Part shown: positions 22,001 through 29,974 of the stretch, one piece after another
Numbering within the stretch: the stretch's first letter is position 1
How the letters are laid out: each line of letters begins with the position of its first letter
Assembly: GCA_022072615.1 (NCBI GenBank)
Contig: JAJVHS010000058.1
Span: 1 to 32,197, forward strand
Source of the DNA: Phycisphaerales bacterium
GTDB taxonomy: Bacteria > Planctomycetota > Phycisphaerae > Phycisphaerales > UBA1924
Length of the DNA stretch: 32,197 bases
Reading direction: 5' to 3'
Made by a program: the position numbers and the translations under genes
The notes under the pieces: generated by a model
The model's database searches: none
What the model was told of the DNA's origin: nothing
Seen by the model: only the letters and a program-made list of their open reading frames with translations

Positions 22001-22978
22001 ATGCGATCCGACATCCGGTACAACAACATCATCGATTCGGACGAGGCGCGGGTGGCGCAGGCCGCGGCGGACCATGCTCCGAACCTGCCGGCCGACCAGA
22101 TCGACGCCGACCGGTTCTACATCACCCAGCGGTATGACCGCTATACGCGCGAGAACCATGATGTGTGGCGCGAGATGTTCCAGAAGCGATGGACGGTGCT
22201 CGAGGAGCAGGTGAGCCGGCAGTTCATCGACGGGATGCGGATCCTGCGGCTGACGCCCGACCGCATCCCGCTGCTGGACGACCTGGTGCTCGACAAGGAC
22301 ATCGAGGTCGCGGGCGGGACGGTGCTGAAGAAGGGTTCAAAGCTCGACGGGATCAACAAATTCCTCAAGGCGCAGTCGAGCTGGTCGAGCTACGGCGTGC
22401 CCGGGTACCTCCCGGCCAAGGCGTTCTTTGCGTGCCTGGCGCAGCGGGAGTTCCCGACGACGGTGCTCATCCGCCCGCGCGAGGTGATGGACTACCTCCC
22501 CGAGCCGGACATCTTCCACGACGTGTTCGGCCACGTGCCGCTGCACGCCTTGCGGGTGTTCGCGGATTTCCTCCAGAGCTACGGGAAGGCGGCGCTCCTG
22601 TGCGAGGACGAGGAGCACATCAAGCGGCTCGGGCGGCTGTTCTGGTTCACGGTGGAATTCGGGCTCATCCGCGAGGATGGCAAGATCAAGGTCTATGGCA
22701 GCGGGCTGGTGAGCAGCCACGCCGAGAGCGCGTACTCGCTCACGGGCCAGTGGGAGAAAAAGGGCCATTCGGCGCCCGACTGCACGCCGCGCGAGGTGCC
22801 CGAGTACCGCCCGTTCGATCTCGACCGTGTGTGCGAGACGGACTTCGAGATCGACCACTACCAGCCGATCTATTACGTGCTCGAGAGCTTCGAGCAGCTC
22901 CGCGATGCGATGAACGAGTACGCGGAAGAAGTGATCGGCGAGGCGGGGCTGGCGAAGGCGGGCGCGAACGGGCGGTAG
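22001..22978 (+). CDS. phhA: Aromatic amino acid hydroxylase, probable phenylalanine-4-monooxygenase
   Basis: This gene encodes 325 residues; the ATG at 22001 has GGAGG 6 nt upstream, better than the upstream in-frame ATG at 21968. Iron ligands are His173 and His178 in PDIFHDVFGHVPL and Glu219 in FWFTVEFGL, the 2-His-1-Glu set of pterin-dependent hydroxylases. GLVSSHAESAYSL lies downstream as expected. The enzyme converts phenylalanine to tyrosine with tetrahydrobiopterin and O2. Compared with bacterial PheH of ~260-300 residues, about 23 extra residues (97-119, DKDIEVAGGTVLKKGSK) interrupt the region before YGVPGYLP. fahA in the same window supports a phenylalanine/tyrosine breakdown role. 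Confidence 0.92.
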   Translation: MRSDIRYNNIIDSDEARVAQAAADHAPNLPADQIDADRFYITQRYDRYTRENHDVWREMFQKRWTVLEEQVSRQFIDGMRILRLTPDRIPLLDDLVLDKDIEVAGGTVLKKGSKLDGINKFLKAQSSWSSYGVPGYLPAKAFFACLAQREFPTTVLIRPREVMDYLPEPDIFHDVFGHVPLHALRVFADFLQSYGKAALLCEDEEHIKRLGRLFWFTVEFGLIREDGKIKVYGSGLVSSHAESAYSLTGQWEKKGHSAPDCTPREVPEYRPFDLDRVCETDFEIDHYQPIYYVLESFEQLRDAMNEYAEEVIGEAGLAKAGANGR

Positions 22979-23044
22979 CGGCCGAACGTGGGCGGCTGGC
23001 GCGCTCGTCACCAGCCGCGACGGTGATTTCATTACACTTTTCGC

Positions 23045-23890
23045 ATGCAGCAGCCTGCTGAATCGCCGCCGACCGCAGCGCTTGTCGAAGGCGACCGCGC
23101 GTGCGTCAAATGCTCGTACAACCTGCGCGGGCTGCGCGTGGATGGACGATGCCCCGAGTGCGGGCACGCGGTGGCGGATTCGCTGCGGGGCACGCTGCTC
23201 GAGTTCGCGGCGCCGGAGTATGTAGCCCGTGTGAACTCGGGCCTGTCGCTGGTGCTCACGGCCATCCTGCTGATGATCATTTCGACGGTGCTGACGTTCC
23301 TGGGCGAGTTCGCGGGTTCGTCCACCGGCTACCGGGCCGAGATCGCGCTGGTGACGTCGCTGTTTGCACTGGGCGTTTCGGCGATGGGGCTGGTCGGGTA
23401 CCTGCGTTATTCGACGCCCGACCCGGGGTTCATCGGCACCGAGCGGCCCGACGCGTCGCGGAAGGTGTTGCGCACGGCGGTGATCATCCAGGCGTCGATC
23501 TCGATGCTGCTGGTGGTGTGGCAGTCGATCGGGATGGCGGGGATGCCGGCCGGGCCGTCGGCGTCGATGGCGGTCGCGCTGCTGCTGCAGGGCGTGGGGA
23601 CGGTCGCGTGGCTGGTCCAGTTCGTCTCGGTCATGAACTACACGAACTGGATCGCCCGTCGCGTGCCGGATCACTACATCATGAAGCGCACGCGGTTGTA
23701 CCGGTGGCTGCTGCCGGTGCTCTCGGTGGTGGGGGCAGCGGTGTTCTTCCTCGGGCCGCTGGTGGCGCTGATCATGTACTGGAACCTGCTCGACCGCCTG
23801 CGCAAGCACACGAGGTCGATCGTGCGGACGGGCCAGCCCGCTCGGCTGCGGCGGATGATCAACCCGGACCTGCTCGCGCCCGATCCGTGA
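23045..23890 (+). CDS. Zinc-ribbon membrane protein
   Basis: This gene encodes 281 residues. Residues 20-39 form a zinc ribbon with Cys20, Cys23, Cys36 and Cys39 (CVKCSYNLRGLRVDGRCPEC), a combination frequent at the N-terminus of planctomycete membrane proteins. Four hydrophobic segments follow (about 67-88, 101-121, 148-170, 179-198) plus one near 225-245 (LLPVLSVVGAAVFFLGPLVALIMYW), ending in a basic cytoplasmic tail. No catalytic motif is visible; function unknown. There is no clear Shine-Dalgarno at the ATG at 23045. It is transcribed in the same direction as phhA, 66 nt downstream, so co-transcription is possible. Confidence 0.82.
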   Translation: MQQPAESPPTAALVEGDRACVKCSYNLRGLRVDGRCPECGHAVADSLRGTLLEFAAPEYVARVNSGLSLVLTAILLMIISTVLTFLGEFAGSSTGYRAEIALVTSLFALGVSAMGLVGYLRYSTPDPGFIGTERPDASRKVLRTAVIIQASISMLLVVWQSIGMAGMPAGPSASMAVALLLQGVGTVAWLVQFVSVMNYTNWIARRVPDHYIMKRTRLYRWLLPVLSVVGAAVFFLGPLVALIMYWNLLDRLRKHTRSIVRTGQPARLRRMINPDLLAPDP

Positions 23891-23954
23891 GAGGCGGCGC
23901 GACCCGTCGACTACCTCCATCCCGCCCCCCACAATGGGCCGAGGGCCGCGTTAG

Positions 23955-23966
23955 GGTGCATGCACC
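23955..23966. promoter_or_regulatory. Perfect palindrome upstream of the radical SAM promoter
   Basis: GGTGCATGCACC is a 12-bp perfect palindrome centred about 23 bp before the -35 box of the promoter at 23984. Candidate operator; regulator unknown. Confidence 0.3.
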
Positions 23967-23983
23967 AGTTTCCGTATAAAATA

Positions 23984-24013
23984 TTGACGTAGCCACAACT
24001 TGTACGGTATAAA
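23984..24013 (+). promoter_or_regulatory. Strong sigma-70-like promoter directly abutting the radical SAM start codon
   Basis: TTGACG (23984-23989) and TATAAA (24008-24013) have an 18-nt spacer. Only 6 nt (CTTGGT) lie between the -10 box and the ATG at 24020, so transcription would begin at or next to the start codon. Confidence 0.75.
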
Positions 24014-24019
24014 CTTGGT

Positions 24020-25219
24020 ATGCGTATGAGCACCCCGACCGAACACGACGGCTTCGAGTACCGCGATCGGCTTGCCGCGGGGCGGATCCGGGGCCGCGGG
24101 GCGGGGCTGAACCCCGGCAACCGGTTCGAGACGGTACGTTTGCACGTCATGGGCGAGCACCTGGATGAACGGCGACTCGAAGCCCCCGCGGGGGTGCAGG
24201 TGGCGACGCAGGTGTTCGAGGACACCTCGCGGACGATCATCAACGAGGTCACCGACTCGCCCGACATCTCGTTCCGGTGGACCGTGAACCCCTACCGGGG
24301 CTGCGAGCACGGCTGCATCTACTGCTACGCCCGGCCCGGGCACGAGTATTTCGGGCTCTCGCTCGGCGTTGATTTCGAGACGAAGATTTACGCGAAGAAG
24401 CGAGCGGCGGAACTCCTGCGGCGCGAGCTGGATCATCCGCGCTGGCGCGGCGAGACGATCGTGATGTCTGGCGTCACGGACTGCTACCAGCCCGTGGAGC
24501 GCGATCTGAAGCTGACGCGAGCGTGCCTGCAGCTCATGGCGGACCGTCGCCAGCCCGTCGCGATCATCACGAAGAACTCGCTGGTGACGAGGGACATCGA
24601 CCTGCTGCGCGAGCTTTCGAGGCACGATGCGGCCCGGGTGTCGCTGAGCATCACGACCCTCGACAACGCCCTTGCGGCGAAGATGGAGCCGCGTGCGAGC
24701 AGCCCGCGCGAGCGGCTGGAGGCGGTGCGCAAGCTCAGCGAATCGGGCATCCCGGTCACGGTGATGACCGCGCCGATCATCCCGGGGATCAACGACCACG
24801 AGATCCCCGCGCTGCTCGAGGCCGCCAGGCAGGCGGGTGCTCGGGGCGCGGGGTACGTGATGCTCCGCCTGCCCTACCAGATCAAGGACCTGTTCCTGGA
24901 GTGGGTGCAGCGGCACTTCCCCGAGCGAGCGGCGAAGGTGGAGGGGCTCATCCGCGAGGTGCGCGGCGGCGAATTGAGCGACCCGCGTTTCGGCACGCGG
25001 ATGGTGGGGGAAGGGGCGTACGCCGAGCAGATCAAGGCGACGTTCCAGCTCTTTGCGCGGACGCACGGGCTGGATCGCAAGCTCCGCCCGTTGAGCTCGG
25101 CGAGCTTCATCCACGGGGGGACGTCGGGGTCGTTGTTCGCGGGACAGGCGGAGGGTTCGGGTCGGGATTTGGCTCGCGATTCGGCGAGCGAAAGCGACAA
25201 TCAAGGGATGCTGCTGTAG
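24020..25219 (+). CDS. Radical SAM protein, PA0069 / SplB-related family
   Basis: This gene encodes 399 residues from the ATG at 24020 (ATG at 24026 also possible). The [4Fe-4S] motif CEHGCIYCY uses Cys95, Cys99 and Cys102 (CxxxCxxC), preceded by WTVNPYRG. The TIM-barrel continues with MSGVTDCYQPVERDLKLTR and PVAIITKNSLVTRDIDLL, then VSLSITTLD and MTAPIIPGIND. This order is that of the PA0069 group of radical SAM proteins, related to spore photoproduct lyase; the reaction is not established. No Shine-Dalgarno is present, and the promoter places the transcript start at the ATG. The ~30 C-terminal residues are low-complexity (Gly/Ser/Ala). Confidence 0.9.
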   Translation: MRMSTPTEHDGFEYRDRLAAGRIRGRGAGLNPGNRFETVRLHVMGEHLDERRLEAPAGVQVATQVFEDTSRTIINEVTDSPDISFRWTVNPYRGCEHGCIYCYARPGHEYFGLSLGVDFETKIYAKKRAAELLRRELDHPRWRGETIVMSGVTDCYQPVERDLKLTRACLQLMADRRQPVAIITKNSLVTRDIDLLRELSRHDAARVSLSITTLDNALAAKMEPRASSPRERLEAVRKLSESGIPVTVMTAPIIPGINDHEIPALLEAARQAGARGAGYVMLRLPYQIKDLFLEWVQRHFPERAAKVEGLIREVRGGELSDPRFGTRMVGEGAYAEQIKATFQLFARTHGLDRKLRPLSSASFIHGGTSGSLFAGQAEGSGRDLARDSASESDNQGMLL

Positions 25220-25242
25220 ACATGATTCGGAGCTGGCGGCGT

Positions 25243-26160
25243 CTACGAGCGGCCCTTGAGCCTGCGCACCAGGCCTTCGAGATCACGTCCGAGCTTGCTC
25301 AGCCCGCGCGGCGCGGGACGGTACAGGCCCTTGGGCTGGTCGAAGTGGCGTTCGACGTCGTCCATCGCTCGCATCTTGCGTCGCAGGCCGAGCAGCTTCC
25401 GCCCGTACTTGTTGATGTGCAAGATCATCCACTCGCGCGACTCCGGCCGCGCGAGCGTGACCAGCCCCTGCGAGCGGCAGTGCTCCTGCCACGCCCACTC
25501 GATGAGCGCGCGGCGGTAGCGTTCCTCGCAGGTGATGTGCGGCGGGTACTCGCCGCGGAATCCGCCGTCGATGAACGCGCCGATCTGTGAGCGCATCGCC
25601 TCACGGAACGACGAGCGCTTCATCAGCGAGAAGTTGAGGCTCGCAAAGTCGTGGACGTCGTACGCGCGGCCCGCGATCGTGCGCCGTTCTCGGGGCGGGT
25701 CGATGAGGTGGGTCATCGTGACCGCGAACACGGCGGGGTCGTCGAGGCGCGCCATGTCCTCCGCGAGCCAGCCGTCGTGCCCGCGGCGCAGCGGCAGCAC
25801 GTCGGGCTTGATGAACATGATGTACGGCAGCCGGGCCAGCGCGCCCGACTCGTGCTCCTGGATGTAGCAGCGGTGGAAGCTGTTCTCCCACGAGGCGGGG
25901 TTCACCAGTTCGAGGCGGTCGATCAGCCCGCGGTGCAGGAGGGACAGGAGCGTGCGGCCGGTGCTCGGCGGCGATCCGCCGTCGATGTACACCACCTCGG
26001 CGGGCCGGCCGCCGAGGAACTCGAACCAGTCGCGCAGCACGGTTCCGGTGGCGCCGGCATCGCCGAACCCGGAGACCGCGAGCGTGAGCAGATCGAGGGG
26101 CCGGGCGCCCTGGGCGGCGGGAACAGCGCCCGCGCGAGGATCGGATGAGACGTCGTTCAC
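25243..26160 (-). CDS. Hypothetical protein, possible glycosyltransferase-like
   Basis: This gene encodes 305 residues from the ATG at 26160. I do not recognise a defined family. After a poorly ordered N-terminus, LDLLTLAVSGFGDAGATGTVLRDWFEFLGG and EVVYIDGGSPPSTGRTLL look like the first strands of a GT-A nucleotide-sugar fold. YIMFIKPDVLPLRRGHDGWLAEDMARLDD then resembles a region where GT2-like enzymes place their metal-binding acid, although no DxD is evident. The C-terminal third is rich in Arg/Lys and Trp. No signal peptide or membrane segment is visible. It is divergent from the OmpH-like gene, and its stop faces that of the radical SAM gene. Confidence 0.68.
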   Translation of the reverse strand: MNDVSSDPRAGAVPAAQGARPLDLLTLAVSGFGDAGATGTVLRDWFEFLGGRPAEVVYIDGGSPPSTGRTLLSLLHRGLIDRLELVNPASWENSFHRCYIQEHESGALARLPYIMFIKPDVLPLRRGHDGWLAEDMARLDDPAVFAVTMTHLIDPPRERRTIAGRAYDVHDFASLNFSLMKRSSFREAMRSQIGAFIDGGFRGEYPPHITCEERYRRALIEWAWQEHCRSQGLVTLARPESREWMILHINKYGRKLLGLRRKMRAMDDVERHFDQPKGLYRPAPRGLSKLGRDLEGLVRRLKGRS

Positions 26161-26258
26161 GCGGGCACAGCGTACGGCACCGTCCCGGGCCGTGCGCTAA
26201 AGTGCTGGCCCTGATCGACGGGCGTGGCGGAGCCTCCGGGCTCCCAGGAGCATGAACG

Positions 26259-26963
26259 ATGGCAGTGTCTCACCGTGCGGCGGTCCTGGCGTTGGTGGCG
26301 GCTGGTCTGGTCGGCGCGATCACGGCGAGGTCCGGGTCGGCGCCCACACCCCGGTCGGGCTCGCTGGCTCCGTCGGGCGCCAGCGCCGACCAGCGGATCG
26401 CGACGCTCAACGTCTTCCAGGTTGTCGAGAAGATGGTCCAGAGCGACCGGTACCGGCCGGCTCGGGACGCGCTGATGAAGGAATTCCAGGGCAAGATCGA
26501 CGCCGCCAAGAAGGACGTCGAGTCGATCGCCAACGAGATCATCACGGCGGGCCAGGAGACCGAGAAGGGCCGCGCGCTCATGCCGCAGTACCAGTCGCGC
26601 AAGATGGAGTTCGACCAGCTCCAGCAGGAGATGGGCGAGAAGGCCGGCGAGTTCAACACCCAGCAGCTCGCCGAGGCGTACCGGCTCGTCATCGAGACCG
26701 CCAACGAGATCGCCACTAGCCGCGGGTACACGCACGTCATCACGACGCGCGGGGTGGCGGCCGAGCCGATCCGCAGCACGAACGTCGCCGCCGCGGTGCA
26801 GGAGATCATGGCGCGTCCGGTCGTGATGTTCCCGCCGCAGGACGATCTCACCGAAGCCGTCGCCACGCAGCTCCAGGTGTGGGATGTCAAGACTCAGGCC
26901 GAGGAAGAGGCGCAGCCCGGCGCGGACCAGCCGGCCCCGGCCCCGCAGCCGGAGAACAAGTAA
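26259..26963 (+). CDS. OmpH/Skp family periplasmic chaperone-like protein
   Basis: This gene encodes 234 residues from the ATG at 26259; AGGAG lies 10 nt upstream. An N-terminal signal segment (about 1-24) is followed by a Ser/Pro/Gly linker. RIATLNVFQVVEKM begins the OmpH domain, then long amphipathic helices (about 70-150: LMKEFQGKIDAAKKDVESIANEI, QYQSRKMEFDQLQQEMGEK) form the coiled-coil arms expected of Skp, and TANEIATSRGYTHVITTRGV closes the body. Skp holds unfolded outer-membrane proteins in the periplasm. The Gln/Pro/Glu-rich tail (about 210-234) is an extension. It is followed 56 nt later by cinA, unrelated in function. Confidence 0.85.
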   Translation: MAVSHRAAVLALVAAGLVGAITARSGSAPTPRSGSLAPSGASADQRIATLNVFQVVEKMVQSDRYRPARDALMKEFQGKIDAAKKDVESIANEIITAGQETEKGRALMPQYQSRKMEFDQLQQEMGEKAGEFNTQQLAEAYRLVIETANEIATSRGYTHVITTRGVAAEPIRSTNVAAAVQEIMARPVVMFPPQDDLTEAVATQLQVWDVKTQAEEEAQPGADQPAPAPQPENK

Positions 26964-27019
26964 CGAGTCCGGAATGAGTCGAATGCCCCGGTTCCATCCG
27001 CGGTGATGCGGCCCGGGGC

Positions 27020-28315
27020 GTGCGCGTGATCGCCATGAAGCCCAGGACGCACCGCCGAGCCGTCATTCTCTCGTTGGGCGACGAGCTGACGCTCGGCCAG
27101 ACACTCGACACCAATGCCCGGTGGATCTCGCGCCGGCTGGTCGACCGCGGGATCCTGCCCGTCGAGCACGTGACGCTGCCGGACGATCTTGACGCGATCG
27201 TGCGGGCGCTTGAACGCGCCGCTCGGCAGGCGGACCTGATCATCTCGACCGGGGGCCTTGGGCCGACGCTCGACGACCTGACGCGGGACGCGCTTGCCCG
27301 GGCGATGGGCGACACGCTGGTGGAGGATCCGGCGTCGCTGGAGCAGATCCGGGCGTGGTTCGCCAGCCGCGGGCGGCCGATGGTGGGGCTGAACGCGGTG
27401 CAGGCGCTGCGCCCGACCCGCGCCGCCGCGATCTGGAACAAGTGGGGGACCGCGCCCGGGCTGGTCGGCGAGATCGAGGGCGCCATGTGCTACTGCCTGC
27501 CCGGGCCACCCGCCGAGATGACGGCGATGTTCGCCGAGGCGGTCGAGCCGGCGCTGGCCCCGCCCGGGGGCATCGTGATCCAGACCCGGGCCCTTCACAC
27601 GGTCGGGCTGGGTGAATCGGAGATCGCGACGCGGCTGGGTGCGCTGATGCGGCGTGACGCGGTGGTGCTGGTCGGCACCACGGCGTCGGGCGGCATCGTG
27701 TCGATCCGGATCCGGCGCGAAGGTCCTTCGGCGGACGAAGGCGCCATCGACCAGGTTGCCGCGCAGTGCCGTGACGCCGTCGCCGGGCACGTCGCATGGG
27801 AAGGAGACCCGACCGCGGCGCAGGCTCTCGTCGAGGCCCTGCGAGCCCACGGGCAGCGGGTCGGAGTCGTTGAATCGTGCACCGGCGGGCTGCTGGGCGC
27901 GACGATCACCGACGTGCCGGGGTCGTCCGATGTGTTTCTCGGCGGCCTGATCACGTACGCGAACGAGCTGAAGCGGTCGCTGGCGGGAGTGGATGAGCGC
28001 TCGCTCGATGCGCACGGGGCCGTGAGCGCGGCGGTCGCGCAGGAGATGGCCCGGGGCGGTCTGCGGGCCATGGGCGCCGATCACTGCGTGGCGGTGACGG
28101 GGATCGCGGGTCCGGGCGGGGGCAGCGAGGCAAAGCCCGTCGGCACGGTGTTCGTCTGCCACGGTCGGTCCGACGGGCTGACGGATTGCCGGCAGCTCCG
28201 GCTCACCGGCGACCGGGGGTCGATCCGCACCTGGAGCGTGAACGCCGCGCTGTCGATGCTGCTGTTTGCGTGCCGGGGCGAGGCCGCACCGGGGCTGCTC
28301 CGGCAGGTTCGATAG
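27020..28315 (+). CDS. cinA: CinA family protein (MoaB-like domain plus NMN amidohydrolase domain)
   Basis: This gene encodes 431 residues from a GTG at 27020; ATG at 27035 gives the more family-like opening MKPRTHRRAVILSLGDELTLG and may be the true start, as neither has a ribosome site. The N-terminal half is a molybdopterin-binding-like domain with LIISTGGLGPTLDDLTRDALA (about 73-93) and CYCLPGPPAEM. The C-terminal half is a CinA domain with VVESCTGGLLGATITDVPGSS (about 284-304) and GIAGPGGGSEAKPVGTVFV (about 360-378). The C-terminal domain deamidates nicotinamide mononucleotide in the pyridine nucleotide cycle. Both domains are complete. Confidence 0.93.
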   Translation: MRVIAMKPRTHRRAVILSLGDELTLGQTLDTNARWISRRLVDRGILPVEHVTLPDDLDAIVRALERAARQADLIISTGGLGPTLDDLTRDALARAMGDTLVEDPASLEQIRAWFASRGRPMVGLNAVQALRPTRAAAIWNKWGTAPGLVGEIEGAMCYCLPGPPAEMTAMFAEAVEPALAPPGGIVIQTRALHTVGLGESEIATRLGALMRRDAVVLVGTTASGGIVSIRIRREGPSADEGAIDQVAAQCRDAVAGHVAWEGDPTAAQALVEALRAHGQRVGVVESCTGGLLGATITDVPGSSDVFLGGLITYANELKRSLAGVDERSLDAHGAVSAAVAQEMARGGLRAMGADHCVAVTGIAGPGGGSEAKPVGTVFVCHGRSDGLTDCRQLRLTGDRGSIRTWSVNAALSMLLFACRGEAAPGLLRQVR

Positions 28316-28440
28316 GACTCGGGAGTGTGGATGCGGGGGCTGCGCGTGCCGAGCGACGCCGTTGGCGATGCAATGGATCGCCTCCGCGGTATGCTGTTGC
28401 TTCGCGGGGAACGCGGTAGCCGCAGTCGGAGGGAGTGAGC

Positions 28441-29685
28441 ATGGTCTTGCGCGCTGCATTTACGGTGGCGATCTGCTGCGGGACGGCGACCGCGCAGAAC
28501 GCGTTCCGGGCGTTGGAGCCGCTTGGAGGCCACCAGCAGTCGCACGCCCTGCAGATCTCCGCAAACGGCGGCTTCGTCTGCGGCAGGAGCATCCCCACGA
28601 TCAACGCCTATCGGGCGACCCGCTGGGAGACCGCGACGGGAACGGTCGATTCACTCGGCGTGCTGCCCGGCAAGTCGCGCAGCCTGGCGGCCGGGATTTC
28701 GGACAACGGCGCCACGGTGACCGGGTGGAGCGACACCAATCCGGGCGTTGCCACCGGGTTCACATGGACGCCGGGCGGGGGGATGATCGCGAACCAGTTG
28801 ATTCACAGCAACGCCATCTCGGACGACGCGTCGATCGTGGGCGGCGAGCGGAGCTTGCTGCCGGTGTACATTCCCAGCGGCGGGGCGCTCGTGTATCTGG
28901 AATCGAAGAACCTGCCCGGCGCCGTCAGCGGCGCGTCGAGCGACGGGGGCGTGCTGGTCGGGGCGACGTGGACGATTCCGGCGAGCACGACCGGCCGCGG
29001 CGCGGTGTGGTACCTGGAATCGGGGACGTACGCTCGGCACGAGCTGCCCGAGGCCCCCGGAGCGACCAGTTCCTACATCAACGACGTTTCCGCCGGATCC
29101 ACGCCTCAATCGGGCGGATTCATGGTCGGGTACGGGCAGGATGAATTGTTGGAGGTTTCCCCGTTCCATTACTCGTGGATGCCGGGCGGGATCAGCGAGA
29201 TGACGGCGTTGCCGCTGCCGGCCGGCGCGGTGGAAGGCATGGCGGAGGGCGTGAGCCAGGATGGACTCATCGTCGTCGGGTGGGTGAACAGCGACCTCGG
29301 AAGCCGCGGGCACATCTGGAAGGGTGGGTTCTGGTCCGAGTCGCGCGGCGTGCGGGAGGTTCTGCTGTACGAGTACGGGCTCGACGTCCGCGGCTGGTGC
29401 ATGACCGACGTGACGGGGATTTCGGATGACGGCACGGTCATCTGCGGCAACGGTGTCGACCCAGACGGGCGCGTGCGCGGGTGGGTTGCGACGACCGAGA
29501 CCCCGCTCGACATTCCGCTCTGCCCGGCCGACCATGACATGTCGGGCTTTGTGGATACCGACGACTTCGACGCGTTCATGGTCGATTTCGAGAGCGGCGA
29601 TGCCCGGTCCGACCTTGACGGATCGTGCTTCGTGGATCTCGAGGATGCGACGATGTTCCTCGTTGCGTACGAACGCGGCTGCTGA
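28441..29685 (+). CDS. Secreted HAF-repeat protein with GC-type dockerin-like C-terminus
   Basis: This gene encodes 414 residues; the ATG at 28441 has GGAGGG about 7 nt upstream, better placed than the GTG at 28435. The signal peptide is MVLRAAFTVAICCGTATA. Several repeats of the HAF type (SHALQISANGGFVCG, AAGISDNGATVTGW, AEGVSQDGLIVVGW, VTGISDDGTVICG) suggest a beta-propeller. The last ~50 residues hold two Asp-rich motifs, DHDMSGFVDTDDFDAFM and DLDGSCFVDLEDATMF, like dockerin EF-hand repeats, ending in Gly-Cys. That C-terminal type is widespread in Phycisphaerae secreted proteins and shared with the gene at 29975-30895. Surface attachment is inferred. Confidence 0.85.
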   Translation: MVLRAAFTVAICCGTATAQNAFRALEPLGGHQQSHALQISANGGFVCGRSIPTINAYRATRWETATGTVDSLGVLPGKSRSLAAGISDNGATVTGWSDTNPGVATGFTWTPGGGMIANQLIHSNAISDDASIVGGERSLLPVYIPSGGALVYLESKNLPGAVSGASSDGGVLVGATWTIPASTTGRGAVWYLESGTYARHELPEAPGATSSYINDVSAGSTPQSGGFMVGYGQDELLEVSPFHYSWMPGGISEMTALPLPAGAVEGMAEGVSQDGLIVVGWVNSDLGSRGHIWKGGFWSESRGVREVLLYEYGLDVRGWCMTDVTGISDDGTVICGNGVDPDGRVRGWVATTETPLDIPLCPADHDMSGFVDTDDFDAFMVDFESGDARSDLDGSCFVDLEDATMFLVAYERGC

Positions 29686-29891
29686 GCGGCTCTTCGTGGT
29701 CGTGGCCGAGCAAGGAGCGCGGCTCGCAATGGCTGCGGCCCGGGCGTGTCTGCGTGCTGAGCGAGCGGCGGACTGTTGAGCGGGTGCGCGTTGCGATCGT
29801 GATCTCGATGGGGTTTCCGACGCCCGAGGTGCGCGTGCTTCGATCGGCCGGCACGGGGGTTGGCCTGGCGCGGGTCGAGGCCGGCGTGGTT

Positions 29892-29926
29892 CAAAAACAA
29901 CCGCCCGCACCTTTCGGTGCGGGCGG
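29892..29926 (-). terminator. Rho-independent terminator of the 29975-30895 gene
   Basis: A perfect 11-bp stem (CCGCCCGCACC at 29901-29911 with GGTGCGGGCGG at 29916-29926, loop TTTC) is followed on the minus strand by TTGTTTTTG. The plus-strand gene ending at 29685 has no T-run here, so the site serves the minus gene. Confidence 0.92.
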
Positions 29927-29974
29927 CGTGAACTTGCGGTTCAGAGCGAACTGGTTGCCCAGTTCGTGGTTGGC

